DNA of 64,000 bases from Streptomyces cylindrosporus (GCF_022698165.1 NZ_JALDAY010000009.1:62001-126000), one strand, 5' to 3'; positions 8,168 to 16,960 are shown, counted from the first letter of the stretch. Program-made: numbers and translations. The notes: generated from the letters alone by a model not told the origin.

Positions 8168-9334
8168 ATGAGCTACCAGCCCACCCCCGAGGACAGGTTC
8201 ACCTTCGGCCTGTGGACCGTCGGCTGGCAGGGAAGGGACCCGTTCGGCGACGCCACGCGGCGTGCCCTGGACCCCGTCGAGACGGTGCAGCGCCTGAGCG
8301 AGCTGGGCGCCTACGGCGTGACCTTCCACGACGACGACCTGATCCCCTTCGGGTCCTCCGACACCGAGCGCGAGTCGCACATCAAGCGCTTCCGCCAGGC
8401 TCTCGACACGACCGGCATGACCGTGCCGATGGCCACCACGAACCTCTTCACGCACCCGGTCTTCAAGGACGGCGCGTTCACCGCGAACGACCGTGAGGTG
8501 CGCCGCTACGCCCTGCGCAAGACGATCCGCAACATCGACCTCGCGGTCGAGCTCGGTGCGAAGACCTACGTCGCCTGGGGCGGCCGCGAGGGCGCCGAGT
8601 CCGGCGCCGCCAAGGACGTGCGCGTCGCCCTCGACCGCATGAAGGAGGCCTTCGACCTCCTCGGCGAGTACGTGGTCTCCCAGGGCTACGACCTGAAGTT
8701 CGCGATCGAGCCCAAGCCGAACGAGCCCCGCGGCGACATCCTGCTGCCCACCGTCGGCCACGCCCTTGCGTTCATCGAGCGCCTGGAGCGCCCCGAGATG
8801 TACGGCGTCAACCCGGAGGTCGGCCACGAGCAGATGGCCGGGCTGAACTTCCCGCACGGCATCGCGCAGGCCCTGTGGGCGGGCAAGCTCTTCCACATCG
8901 ACCTCAACGGCCAGTCCGGCATCAAGTACGACCAGGACCTGCGCTTCGGCGCCGGTGACCTGCGCGCCGCGTTCTGGCTGGTCGACCTTCTGGAGAGCGC
9001 CGGTTACGAGGGCCCGCGCCACTTCGACTTCAAGCCGCCGCGGACCGAGGACCTCGACGGAGTATGGGCGTCGGCCGCGGGCTGCATGCGCAACTACCTC
9101 ATCCTCAAGGAGCGCGCGGCCGCCTTCCGCGCCGACCCCGAGGTGCAGGAGGCGCTGCGCGCCTCGCGCCTGGACCAGCTCGCCCAGGCGACCGCCGCGG
9201 ACGGGCTCCAGGCCCTGCTCGCGGACCGCAGCGCCTTCGAGGAGTTCGACGTCGAGGCGACCGCCGCGCGCGGCATGGCCTTCGAACACCTCGACCAGCT
9301 GGCCATGGACCACCTGCTGGCGGCCCGCGGCTGA
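8168..9334 (+). CDS. xylA: Xylose (glucose) isomerase
   Basis: A 388-aa enzyme, exactly the length of the well-known Streptomyces xylose isomerases. It interconverts D-xylose and D-xylulose (and D-glucose/D-fructose) using two divalent metals in a TIM barrel. Catalytic and metal-binding residues are visible: His and Asp in TFHDDDLIPF, Glu and Lys in IEPKPNEP, His in LNFPHG, Asp in HIDLNGQ, and Asp in FDFKPPR. The ATG at 8168 follows AAGGAG at ideal spacing. The longer frame upstream merely translates the 21-bp repeats. Transcription is divergent from xylB, and a long hairpin follows the stop. Confidence 0.97.
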   Translation: MSYQPTPEDRFTFGLWTVGWQGRDPFGDATRRALDPVETVQRLSELGAYGVTFHDDDLIPFGSSDTERESHIKRFRQALDTTGMTVPMATTNLFTHPVFKDGAFTANDREVRRYALRKTIRNIDLAVELGAKTYVAWGGREGAESGAAKDVRVALDRMKEAFDLLGEYVVSQGYDLKFAIEPKPNEPRGDILLPTVGHALAFIERLERPEMYGVNPEVGHEQMAGLNFPHGIAQALWAGKLFHIDLNGQSGIKYDQDLRFGAGDLRAAFWLVDLLESAGYEGPRHFDFKPPRTEDLDGVWASAAGCMRNYLILKERAAAFRADPEVQEALRASRLDQLAQATAADGLQALLADRSAFEEFDVEATAARGMAFEHLDQLAMDHLLAARG

Positions 9335-9337
9335 ACA

Positions 9338-9379
9338 GCACGCGCGCGTAGGTGTTTTTTGCACGCTACGCGCGCGTGC
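9338..9379. terminator. Perfect 13-bp stem hairpin after xylA
   Basis: GCACGCGCGCGTA (9338-9350) and its exact reverse complement (9367-9379) flank a 16-base loop that contains TTTTTT. It starts three bases after the xylA stop. The position fits a transcription terminator or mRNA-stabilising stem. The T-run lies in the loop, not after the stem, so it is not a classical intrinsic terminator. Confidence 0.65.
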
Positions 9380-9491
9380 CCGCGCGATCCCCGTACGGAA
9401 TGCTCCGGAATCGTACGGTCCGCGGCATGGATCCGTATCAGGTTCCGTACGGGGGTCGCCTGTTGCCCGATGTGCGGCGACTCTGGACGGT

Positions 9492-9989
9492 ATGGCCATG
9501 CCGCCCGTACCGCCTCGACCGCCCGGGCCGCCGGACGACACGCCGCCCCAGGGCGGCGGCTTCGGACCGCCCACCGAGCGCTTCGGTCCCGCCCATGGGG
9601 CCCAAGAAGGCTATGGACCCGCAGGAGGCTTCGGCCCGCCTCCGGGAAGCGACGAGCAGCCCACCCAAGGAGGTTGGCTGCCCCCGGAACCGCCCCGGAA
9701 CACATGGAAGAAGCGGCTGCACATCCTGCTGGTCGTGTTCGCGGGGACGGCGGCCGCCGCCGTCGTGATGATGATGGACCACTCCGGGAACCACGACTCG
9801 CCCGACAAGAAGCCGCCGGCCGCCAGCAGCCCGAGCGCGAGCCCCTCGCCGTCGCTGAGCATCCCGACGCAGCTGCCGAGCAGACTGCCCAGCAAGCTGC
9901 CGTCACGGCTGCCCAGCGAACTCCCGAGCGAGGTGCCCAGCGAGATCGAGTCGCTGATCCCGTCCCTGGGCGGCATCGACCTGCCTTAG
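9492..9989 (+). CDS. Proline-rich single-pass membrane protein with LPSx repeats
   Basis: A protein of about 165 aa with no recognised enzymatic domain. The N-terminal half (residues 1-70) is rich in Pro, Gly and Gln and probably disordered in the cytoplasm. One transmembrane helix follows (about residues 78-95, LHILLVVFAGTAAAAVVMMM). The outer part is a Ser/Pro-rich stalk ending in tandem tetrapeptides LPSR, LPSK, LPSR, LPSE, LPSE, VPSE, which change from basic to acidic. Such stalks are typical of actinomycete envelope proteins; no function is claimed. The start may be ATG 9492 or ATG 9498; neither has a strong ribosome site. Upstream there are three CGTACGG motifs (near 9392, 9412 and 9446). 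Confidence 0.7.
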   Translation: MAMPPVPPRPPGPPDDTPPQGGGFGPPTERFGPAHGAQEGYGPAGGFGPPPGSDEQPTQGGWLPPEPPRNTWKKRLHILLVVFAGTAAAAVVMMMDHSGNHDSPDKKPPAASSPSASPSPSLSIPTQLPSRLPSKLPSRLPSELPSEVPSEIESLIPSLGGIDLP

Positions 9990-10006
9990 CGCGCCCCGGG
10001 CATCCG

Positions 10007-11341
10007 TCAGATGCCGTTCGGCAAGCGCACGTACGTCACCGTCGTCTCGATCCCGCTGTCGATGAGCCGGCCCTGCGCGTCGAAGGCACCGGCGCCGTCC
10101 GTCATCCCGAAGTCGTTGTCGTTGACGAGAGCGAGCGTGTCGTGGTCCACGCGCGCGATGCCCTCGATCTTCCCGGGCACCCCGGCGACCTTGCCCAGGT
10201 CGACGACGAGCCTCTTGCCGAGCACCGGGACGCCGGCGGCCGCCGGGTCGTCGAGCTGTTCCAGGGAGGGCGAGGTCGTGTCGTCGTCATAGGGGCCGCC
10301 GAGGATGTTCGCCTTCCGGTCCAGCCTCACCAACTGGAGCCGCGCCGCCTTGTCGGTGCGCTCCTCGACCAGCAACCGGTCGCCGCCCACGGCGACCACC
10401 GAGGAGATCTTGAGTTCGGAGGTGTCGTCCTCGCTCGGGTCGACGACGTCGACCGCGTCGAAGCGGTACGCGTACTCGGCCGTGACCGCCTGCCTCTTCG
10501 GCGAGAAGCGCACCAGGCGGGTGTTCCGCGACGCCTCCCCGGCGTCCGTGTCCGGCAGGGACAGCGGGCTCTGCAGGGCCATCACCAGGTCGCCGCCGGG
10601 CAGCTGGGCGAGACCCTCGAACCCGCGGTTGATCTTCCGGTGCAGCAGGACCGAGGGCAAGGCTTCGACCACCGGGTAGTCGGTGCCGGTGAGATCCAGT
10701 CCCTTGGGCACGTAGCGCGTGAGCACCTTCCCGCGCGCGGAGACGTGCACGAGCGACGGCCCGTACTCGTCCACGAGCCAGAAACTCCCGTCCGCGGCCC
10801 GCACGATGCCCTCGGTGTCCAGCCCGTTCGGGTTGTACGACAGCGCGGTCTGCGCATCGTAGGAGTACGGCGCCTCGTCCCGGCCTGCCTGGTTCGACAG
10901 TCCGGTGACGGCCTTGCCGGAGCGCGTGGTGATCGGGATGGCGTCCAGCACCTTCACCGTGTCGCCGGACACCCGGATCTTCACGATCGCCGGATCGAAA
11001 CCGGGCACCGGGAAGGTGCGCCGCTTGGTGCCGCTCACCTTGATCTGGCCGTTGGGCCCACGGTCGGTGACGGTCCAGTACTCGCCCTTGCGGCCCGCCG
11101 GGTAGATGTCGCTGCCGATGCCGCCCAGGTCGATCCCGCGGTCGTTGTCCACCGTTCCCGGCAGCAGCGCATTGCTGAACGCACCGAGCGGGATGTCCCC
11201 CAGCGTCGCCGTACGAACGACCTGAGCGCTCCCGTCCGCGACGGCCGGCGCAGCGGCCACGAGAGCGCCGACCACGGCCAGCGGAACACCCACTGCGACG
11301 GCACGTCTGACACGGTTCCGGCCGGCGGCGTACGGGGACAT
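10007..11341 (-). CDS. Secreted phytase-like esterase (esterase-like activity of phytase domain)
   Basis: A 444-aa exported protein. A Sec-type signal peptide is clear: basic start, hydrophobic VPLAVVGALVAAAPAVA and an A-x-A cleavage region near residue 36. The mature part matches the 'esterase-like activity of phytase' family by its repeated beta strands with DTEGIVRAADGSFWLVDEYGPSL, INRGFEGLAQLPGG and KIEGIARVDHDTLALVNDNDFG, the blades expected of a propeller or phytase-like fold. Family members are thought to hydrolyse phosphate or other esters outside the cell. It is a single gene converging with the proline-rich membrane protein gene. Confidence 0.85.
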   Translation of the reverse strand: MSPYAAGRNRVRRAVAVGVPLAVVGALVAAAPAVADGSAQVVRTATLGDIPLGAFSNALLPGTVDNDRGIDLGGIGSDIYPAGRKGEYWTVTDRGPNGQIKVSGTKRRTFPVPGFDPAIVKIRVSGDTVKVLDAIPITTRSGKAVTGLSNQAGRDEAPYSYDAQTALSYNPNGLDTEGIVRAADGSFWLVDEYGPSLVHVSARGKVLTRYVPKGLDLTGTDYPVVEALPSVLLHRKINRGFEGLAQLPGGDLVMALQSPLSLPDTDAGEASRNTRLVRFSPKRQAVTAEYAYRFDAVDVVDPSEDDTSELKISSVVAVGGDRLLVEERTDKAARLQLVRLDRKANILGGPYDDDTTSPSLEQLDDPAAAGVPVLGKRLVVDLGKVAGVPGKIEGIARVDHDTLALVNDNDFGMTDGAGAFDAQGRLIDSGIETTVTYVRLPNGI

Positions 11342-11473
11342 GGGGCCTCCTGAAGGGCAACTTCATTGACAGCGGCCAGATTTGGACCCCTCAGCGAACG
11401 GGTGCCGACAGTGAGATGAACACGGTGCGTCGGTAACCCGAGCACACGGGCAGCTGCTCCGGCCCCGCACGGC

Positions 11474-12742
11474 TCAGGCCTCCCCGTCCCCGGAATCCGC
11501 CTCCGCCGACGACAGCGCCGTCGCCGGATCCAGTGCCGCACCTTCGGCGGGAACCCAGCGTCCCCGCTCCTTGCGGTACGGCCACCAGCGTCCGTCCCGC
11601 CCCAGGCGCAGCTGGGCCGGCTCACCGACGACCGTCCACCGGTTGAATCCGGCCCGCAGCACCGGCCGTTCGTCCTCGTCCCAGGCCGCCTCCAGCGCGG
11701 CACGCGCGCGTACGAGCGTTTCGGCTTCGACGGTCCACTCCTCCTCCAGCACGGCGAGCGCGGCCGGGCCACCGAGACTCCACGCGCGCGTGGCTAGCGT
11801 CAGCCCTTCCCGGCTTCTCCCCGACCCCTCGGCCAGCCGAGCCGCAACGGACCCCTCGGGCGCGCCCACAGCGAGCCGAACCGCATCCTGAGCGGCCGTC
11901 AATTCCGGCTCGGAGCCCTGCTGTTCCGCCTCGGCTCGCAGAGCCCTGGCAAGCAGTCGATGCGCCTCTACGGCCGTACGGGCGGCCAAGTGATGGAGTG
12001 CGCCGGGGTCGATGCCCGGGGCCGGTGGGGCGTCGGTGTCGAGGGACGGCGGTGTTCCGGGCTCGGAGGGGAGCTCCGGCAGGGTGGGCAGCGAGGGCAG
12101 GATGTCGCCGGTCGCGTACGCCTCGGCGGCGTCCACGCCCTCAGGCCCCGCAACCGGTTCGGCGCGCGGCGCGCTGCGGGCCTGGAGGGCGCCCAGCAGG
12201 GCCCTTTCGCCCCGGCCCCGCATCAGCAGCAGGACGAGGGGATCCTGGTCCAGCAGCCGCGCCACCTGGTAGCACAGCGCCGCCGTGTGCCCGCAGTGGT
12301 CCCAGGCGTCGCAGTCGCACTCGGGTTCCAGATCGCCCATGCCCGGCAGCAGTTCGACGCCCGCTGCCGCCGCGTCCTCGACCAGGTGCGGCGGCATCTC
12401 CCGATCGAGCAGCGCCGCCACATGCCCGGCACGCTCGACGGCCATGTCCAGAAAGCGGTCCCACTGCTCATCGGACAGCTCCTCCAGCAGGACGTCGGCA
12501 CGGCGCGCGGTGCGGTCGCGGTCCTGGACGACGGCCGTGATGCGGCCCGGGCGCACGGTCACCGCGCCCACGGCACCCGCGCGGGCGAGCCTGCGCCCCG
12601 CCTTCAGCTGCTGCGAGTCCAGCGCCGCGTCCTCCAGCGACTTCAACCAGGCCTGACCCCACCAGGTCTGCGCGAAACCCCGCCCCTGCGCGGGCGGCAG
12701 CGCGGCAAACGTACGTTCCGTGCCCTCGTCGTACCTGCTCAT
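11474..12742 (-). CDS. SWIM zinc-finger protein
   Basis: A 422-aa cytoplasmic protein with a SWIM zinc finger (C-x-C ... C-x-H): the residues CDC and CGH appear in ECDCDAWDHCGHTAALCY around residue 140. The N-terminus begins with the conserved FAQTWWGQAWLKSLE segment found in actinomycete SWIM proteins. The C-terminal part is Ala/Glu-rich and ends in a small domain with FNRWTVVGEPAQLRLGRDG. The start is ATG 12742, which overlaps the stop of the SNF2 helicase by 4 bp, so the two proteins are translationally coupled and probably form one complex on DNA. The process they serve is not known to me. Confidence 0.88.
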   Translation of the reverse strand: MSRYDEGTERTFAALPPAQGRGFAQTWWGQAWLKSLEDAALDSQQLKAGRRLARAGAVGAVTVRPGRITAVVQDRDRTARRADVLLEELSDEQWDRFLDMAVERAGHVAALLDREMPPHLVEDAAAAGVELLPGMGDLEPECDCDAWDHCGHTAALCYQVARLLDQDPLVLLLMRGRGERALLGALQARSAPRAEPVAGPEGVDAAEAYATGDILPSLPTLPELPSEPGTPPSLDTDAPPAPGIDPGALHHLAARTAVEAHRLLARALRAEAEQQGSEPELTAAQDAVRLAVGAPEGSVAARLAEGSGRSREGLTLATRAWSLGGPAALAVLEEEWTVEAETLVRARAALEAAWDEDERPVLRAGFNRWTVVGEPAQLRLGRDGRWWPYRKERGRWVPAEGAALDPATALSSAEADSGDGEA

Positions 12743-15597
12743 CGTGCGCCCCCTCGCAGCTCCACCAGATCGGCCAGTTCCGTGTCCGTCAGCTCCGAGA
12801 GCGCCGCCTCTCCGGCACCCAGCACCGCGTCCGCGAGCTCCCTCTTGCGGGTGAGCATGTCGGCGATGCGGTCCTCCACCGTGCCCTCGGCGATCAGCCG
12901 GTGCACCTGCACGGGCCTGGTCTGGCCGATGCGGTACGCGCGGTCGGTGGCCTGGGCCTCCACGGCGGGGTTCCACCAGCGGTCGTAGTGCACCACATGC
13001 TCGGCCCGGGTCAGGTTCAGTCCCGTCCCCGCGGCCTTCAACGACAGCAGGAAGACGGGCACTTCACCGTCCTGGAAGCGCTGCACCATCGCCTCGCGTT
13101 CGGCGACCGGCGTCCCGCCGTGCAGGAACTGCGAGGCGATGCCACGGGCGGTCAGGTGCCGTTCGACGAGCCTCGCCATGCGCACGTACTGGGTGAAGAC
13201 CAGAACGCTCGCCCCCTCGGAGAGGATCGTGTCGAGCAGCTCGTCCAGCAGCTCGAGCTTCCCGGAGCGGCCGGCGATCCTCGGCCGCTCCTCCTTGAGG
13301 TACTGCGCCGGGTGGTTGCAGATCTGCTTCAGCCCCGTCAGCAGCTTCACGATCAGGCCGCGCCGGGCCATGCCGTCGGCGGCGGAGATCTCCGCGAGGG
13401 TCTCGCGCACCACCGCCTCGTACAGACCGGCCTGTTCCGCGGTCAGCGACACGGCACGGTCGGTCTCGGTCTTCGGCGGCAGCTCGGGCGCGATCCCCGG
13501 ATCCGACTTGCGCCGGCGCAACAGGAACGGCCGCACCAGCCGGGCGAGCCGCTCGGCGGCGGCCGGATCCTGACCGCCCTCGACGGCCCGCGCGTACCGG
13601 GCGCGGAAGGTGCCGAGCCGGCCCAGCAGCCCCGGAGTCGTCCAGTCGAGGATCGCCCACAGCTCCGACAGGTTGTTCTCCACAGGGGTGCCGGTGAGCG
13701 CCACGCGCGCGCGTGCGCCGATGGAGCGCAGCTGACGCGCGGTCGCCGAGTACGGGTTCTTCACGTGCTGTGCCTCGTCCGCCACGAGCATGCCCCAGGG
13801 GACGTCGGCGAGCCGGTGCGCGTCCAGGCGCATCGTACCGTACGTGGTGAGCACGAACTCCCCGTCGGCCACGGCGTCCAGGCCGCGCCGCGGCCCGTGG
13901 AAACGGCGCACGCGCGTGCCGGGCGCGAACCTCTCGATCTCGCGCTGCCAATTGCCCATCAGGGACGTCGGACACACCACGAGCGTCGGACCGGCCGTCG
14001 CCGCCTCGGTCTGCCGGTGCAGATGCAGCGCGATCAGGGTGATCGTCTTGCCGAGCCCCATGTCGTCGGCGAGACAGCAGCCCAGGCCCAGCGACGTCAT
14101 CCGCACGAGCCAACTCAGGCCTCGCCGCTGGTAGTCGCGCAACGTGGCCCGCAGCGCCGCGGGCTGCCCCACCGGCTCCTGCCCCTCCGGCTCCGCCAGC
14201 CGCTCCCGCAGGGCCGCCAGCCATCCCGTGGGCTGGACGTCGACCCGGCGGCCGGAGACCTCCGTGGAGCCCGTCAGCGCGGCGCCCAGCGCGTCGATGG
14301 GCGCGATCTTGCGGTCCTGCTCGGCCCGGGCGCGGCGCACCTCCTCGGGGTCCACCACGACCCACTGGTCGCGCAGCCGCACGACCGGGCGGCCGGCCTC
14401 GGCGAGCCGGTCCAGCTCCTCGCGGGTGAGGCGCTGATCGCCCAGCGCGAACCGCCAGTTGAACGCGAGCAGCGCGTCGGCGGACAGGAACGACGGCATG
14501 CCCGAGGAGGTCCTGCCGTCCGGTTCGTCGTCCGGCGGGCCGATCACGGCACGGGCGGTCAGGCCGCGGGTCAGTTCCTTCGGCCAGTGCACCTCGACTC
14601 CGGCAGCGGCGAGGCTACGGGCGCCCTCTCCGAGGAGTTCGGCGATCTCCTCGTCGGCGAGGTCCAGCGCGTCCGGCACGCTCGCCGACAGCAGCGGCGT
14701 CAGCGGCGGCCAGGCGCGGGCCGCGCGGCGCAGGGCGAGCAGCGTGTCCATGCGCGCGCGTGGACCGAAACCCGCGGCGGTGCCCGTCTCGGCCCAGACG
14801 GCGGAGGCGTCCGCCACGAGCCCCGGATCGCTCACACTGTGCACCTGCAGCACACCCCGCAACGCCGTCACCGCCTCCTCCTGCGCGAGGTCGGCGAGGC
14901 CGGGCGCCTCGATCCGCAGCGAAAGCCGTACGCCCGCGTCGTGGCCCGCGGCGACATCGGCGGCCCAGGCCCGCTGCTCGGGCATGTGCCGGGGCTGCCG
15001 CGCCGCGTAGGCGGGAGTGCCGGTCACCAGCGGGGCGGCGGGGGAGCGGGGGAGGGTGTCGGCCACCGCGTCGAGGAAGGCGCGCAGCAGCGGCTCCGGC
15101 GCGGGCAGGCGTGGCGGCTCGATGGAGGCCACCGGCACGGCGTGCGCCTCGGGCGGCATCGCGGCGGCCAGCCCGCGGACGCGCTCGACGTCCTCCACGG
15201 ACAGCGGACCGACGCGCCAGGCGTCGTGGTCGCCCGCCGACAGGCCCGGCAGCAGCAGTCCCCGCGCCACGAACTGCAAGGCCAGCAGACCTGCCGCGCC
15301 CCAGAACGCCGTCGCCCGGTGCGCGTCCGCATCGGTACGCGCACGCGTGAGGACCGGCAGCGCCGCACGCACAGGCAGCAGGACGGCGGGCACCTCGACC
15401 AGCCCGACCCCCACCTCGTCGGGAAGTGCCACGTTCAAGGTCGTGGCGGATCCGGCCGCGACGGGCGGAGGGGTAGCGCCGTCGGCCCGCCAGAAGGCGA
15501 CGGTGCCGGTGCCGGCCGGGTCGCCGGGCAGGAAGACGGCGCGGCAGCGCGCGAGTCCGGCAAGCTCGGAGGGGGTTGGCGCTGGGGGCGACTGCAC
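12739..15597 (-). CDS. SNF2-family DEAD/DEAH-box helicase
   Basis: A protein of about 950 aa with an N-terminal SNF2-associated region and a C-terminal two-lobe SNF2 motor. Helicase motifs are intact: DDMGLGKT (motif I, near residue 510), VADEAQHVKNP (motif II, DEAQ type), ALTGTPVENN (motif III), FTQYVRMARLV, HYDRWWNPAVEAQATDRAYRIGQ (motifs V/VI region). Such motors translocate on duplex DNA and remodel protein-DNA complexes. The start chosen is GTG 15597, preceded by GAGGAG; in-frame ATG 15657 and TTG 15687 are possible but lack ribosome sites. It is the first gene of an operon with the SWIM protein and is divergent from the desaturase. Confidence 0.9.
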   Translation of the reverse strand: MQSPPAPTPSELAGLARCRAVFLPGDPAGTGTVAFWRADGATPPPVAAGSATTLNVALPDEVGVGLVEVPAVLLPVRAALPVLTRARTDADAHRATAFWGAAGLLALQFVARGLLLPGLSAGDHDAWRVGPLSVEDVERVRGLAAAMPPEAHAVPVASIEPPRLPAPEPLLRAFLDAVADTLPRSPAAPLVTGTPAYAARQPRHMPEQRAWAADVAAGHDAGVRLSLRIEAPGLADLAQEEAVTALRGVLQVHSVSDPGLVADASAVWAETGTAAGFGPRARMDTLLALRRAARAWPPLTPLLSASVPDALDLADEEIAELLGEGARSLAAAGVEVHWPKELTRGLTARAVIGPPDDEPDGRTSSGMPSFLSADALLAFNWRFALGDQRLTREELDRLAEAGRPVVRLRDQWVVVDPEEVRRARAEQDRKIAPIDALGAALTGSTEVSGRRVDVQPTGWLAALRERLAEPEGQEPVGQPAALRATLRDYQRRGLSWLVRMTSLGLGCCLADDMGLGKTITLIALHLHRQTEAATAGPTLVVCPTSLMGNWQREIERFAPGTRVRRFHGPRRGLDAVADGEFVLTTYGTMRLDAHRLADVPWGMLVADEAQHVKNPYSATARQLRSIGARARVALTGTPVENNLSELWAILDWTTPGLLGRLGTFRARYARAVEGGQDPAAAERLARLVRPFLLRRRKSDPGIAPELPPKTETDRAVSLTAEQAGLYEAVVRETLAEISAADGMARRGLIVKLLTGLKQICNHPAQYLKEERPRIAGRSGKLELLDELLDTILSEGASVLVFTQYVRMARLVERHLTARGIASQFLHGGTPVAEREAMVQRFQDGEVPVFLLSLKAAGTGLNLTRAEHVVHYDRWWNPAVEAQATDRAYRIGQTRPVQVHRLIAEGTVEDRIADMLTRKRELADAVLGAGEAALSELTDTELADLVELRGGAR

Positions 15598-15705
15598 AGT
15601 GATGCCGTGCTCCTCAAATTTGACTACCGAGGGTCGGGGCCGCCGAGGGTACAGCATTCCGGCGCACCACCCGGCATCCCGCGGCAAGGAAGGCGACTCG
15701 CCTCA

Positions 15706-15751
15706 CGGGGGGGTGATGTCAACCCCCCTCCGCGGTACGGGGATTACCCCC
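15706..15751. promoter_or_regulatory. Two G-run/C-run inverted repeats between SNF2 helicase and desaturase
   Basis: GGGGGGT (15707-15713) and ACCCCCC (15721-15727) flank the 7-base GATGTCA; a second dyad, CGGGG-ATTA-CCCCCG, lies at 15737-15751. Both sit in the 250-bp divergent promoter region, about 100-140 bp before the desaturase start. They could be operator half-sites or extruded hairpins; nothing identifies a regulator. Confidence 0.5.
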
Positions 15752-15847
15752 GCACACACCCGGGTGGTGGCGCCATGGTCGCAAAGGGGCGCGGATTCGT
15801 ACGTTTCCTCAGGTCAGCACGTTGCCCGCGAGAGCCGGAGACCGGAC

Positions 15848-16909
15848 ATGCCCGAGCCCATCACCGCCGTCGCCGAACCGACCACGGCAGCACGTGACGC
15901 GCCGCCCGCCGGGAGCGAGTTCGCGCCCCTCCTGCGCACGGTCAAGGGCCAGGGTCTCCTGGAACGGCGCACCGGCTGGTACACGCGCGTGATCGCCGTG
16001 AACGCCCTCGCCCTGGCCGCCGTGATCACGGGAGTCGTCCTCGTCGGCGACTCCTGGTGGTCGCTGCTCCTGGCCCCGCCGCTGGCCGTGTTCTGCGCCC
16101 GTGCGGCCTTCATAGGACACGACGCCGGGCACTGCCAGATCAGCGGCGACAAGAAGGCCGCCCGCGCCATCGGCCTGCTTCACGGCAACCTGCTCCTGGG
16201 GATGAGCTACGCCTGGTGGAACGACAAGCACAACCGCCACCACGCCAACCCCAACCACATCGACAAGGACCCGGACGTCGTCGCCGACGTCCTCGTCTTC
16301 ACCGCGGCACAGGCCGGCCTGCGGTCCGGCTTCCGGGGCTGGCTCACCCGTAACCAGGCCTGGCTGTTCTTCCCGCTCACCCTCCTCGAAGGCGTCGCCC
16401 TCAAGGTCCACGGCTTCCAGGACCTGCGCCGGCAGCCGCCCCGCGAGCGCGCCCTGGAGGGTGCCCTCCTGATCACCCACGTCGCCGCGTACACGACGCT
16501 GCTGCTCACCACGATGTCCCCGGGCAAGGCGCTCGCGTTCGCCGCCCTCCACCACGCCCTCTTCGGCCTCCACCTCGGAATGGCCTTCGCCCCCAACCAC
16601 AAGGGCATGGAGATGCCCGACCCGGACGGCGAGCGATGGGGCCATCTGCGCCGGCAGGTACTCACCTCGCGCAACATCCGCGGCGGCGCCCTGACCGACT
16701 GGTTCCTCGGCGGCCTCAACTACCAGATCGAGCACCACCTCTTCCCCAGCATGCCGCGCCCGCATCTGCGTCTCGCCCGCCCCCTGGTGCGGGCCCACTG
16801 TCAGGAGTTGGGTATTCCCTACGCGGAGACCGGGCTCGTCGACTCCTACCGGCAGGCCCTGCGTCATCTGCACGAGGTGGGAGAGCCCCTCAGGGCCGAG
16901 TGGCCCTGA
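15848..16909 (+). CDS. Membrane fatty-acid desaturase (acyl-CoA/acyl-lipid type)
   Basis: A 353-aa integral membrane di-iron desaturase. The three histidine boxes are visible: HDAGH near residue 95, HNRHH near residue 136, and QIEHH near residue 298. Hydrophobic pairs lie between them. It introduces double bonds into membrane acyl chains, using oxygen and electrons from a ferredoxin-type donor. The start is ATG 15848. The spacing of the boxes and the C-terminal LFPSMPRPHL segment match the linoleoyl-CoA-desaturase-like group. It is monocistronic, divergent from the SNF2 helicase, and followed by tandem CTCAGGG repeats. Confidence 0.93.
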   Translation: MPEPITAVAEPTTAARDAPPAGSEFAPLLRTVKGQGLLERRTGWYTRVIAVNALALAAVITGVVLVGDSWWSLLLAPPLAVFCARAAFIGHDAGHCQISGDKKAARAIGLLHGNLLLGMSYAWWNDKHNRHHANPNHIDKDPDVVADVLVFTAAQAGLRSGFRGWLTRNQAWLFFPLTLLEGVALKVHGFQDLRRQPPRERALEGALLITHVAAYTTLLLTTMSPGKALAFAALHHALFGLHLGMAFAPNHKGMEMPDPDGERWGHLRRQVLTSRNIRGGALTDWFLGGLNYQIEHHLFPSMPRPHLRLARPLVRAHCQELGIPYAETGLVDSYRQALRHLHEVGEPLRAEWP

Positions 16910-16914
16910 ACGGT

Positions 16915-16960
16915 TCTCAGGGACGAGTCGGGGTCACGGCTCAGGGTCGTCTCAGGGTCG
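16915..16960. repeat. Direct repeats of an 11-bp CTCAGGG motif
   Basis: TCTCAGGGACG (16915-16925), GCTCAGGGTCG (16939-16949) and TCTCAGGGTCG (16950-16960) occur in the gap between the desaturase and the small membrane-protein gene. The last two are directly adjacent with an 11-bp period. That spacing is typical of sites bound by OmpR/PhoB-type response regulators, so this is a candidate operator for the gene at 17036. Confidence 0.6.

Noticed and set aside
15598..15687. Longer N-terminus of the SNF2 helicase (TTG 15687 or ATG 15657)
   Set aside because: Neither has a ribosome site, while GTG 15597 has GAGGAG upstream; kept only as an alternative.
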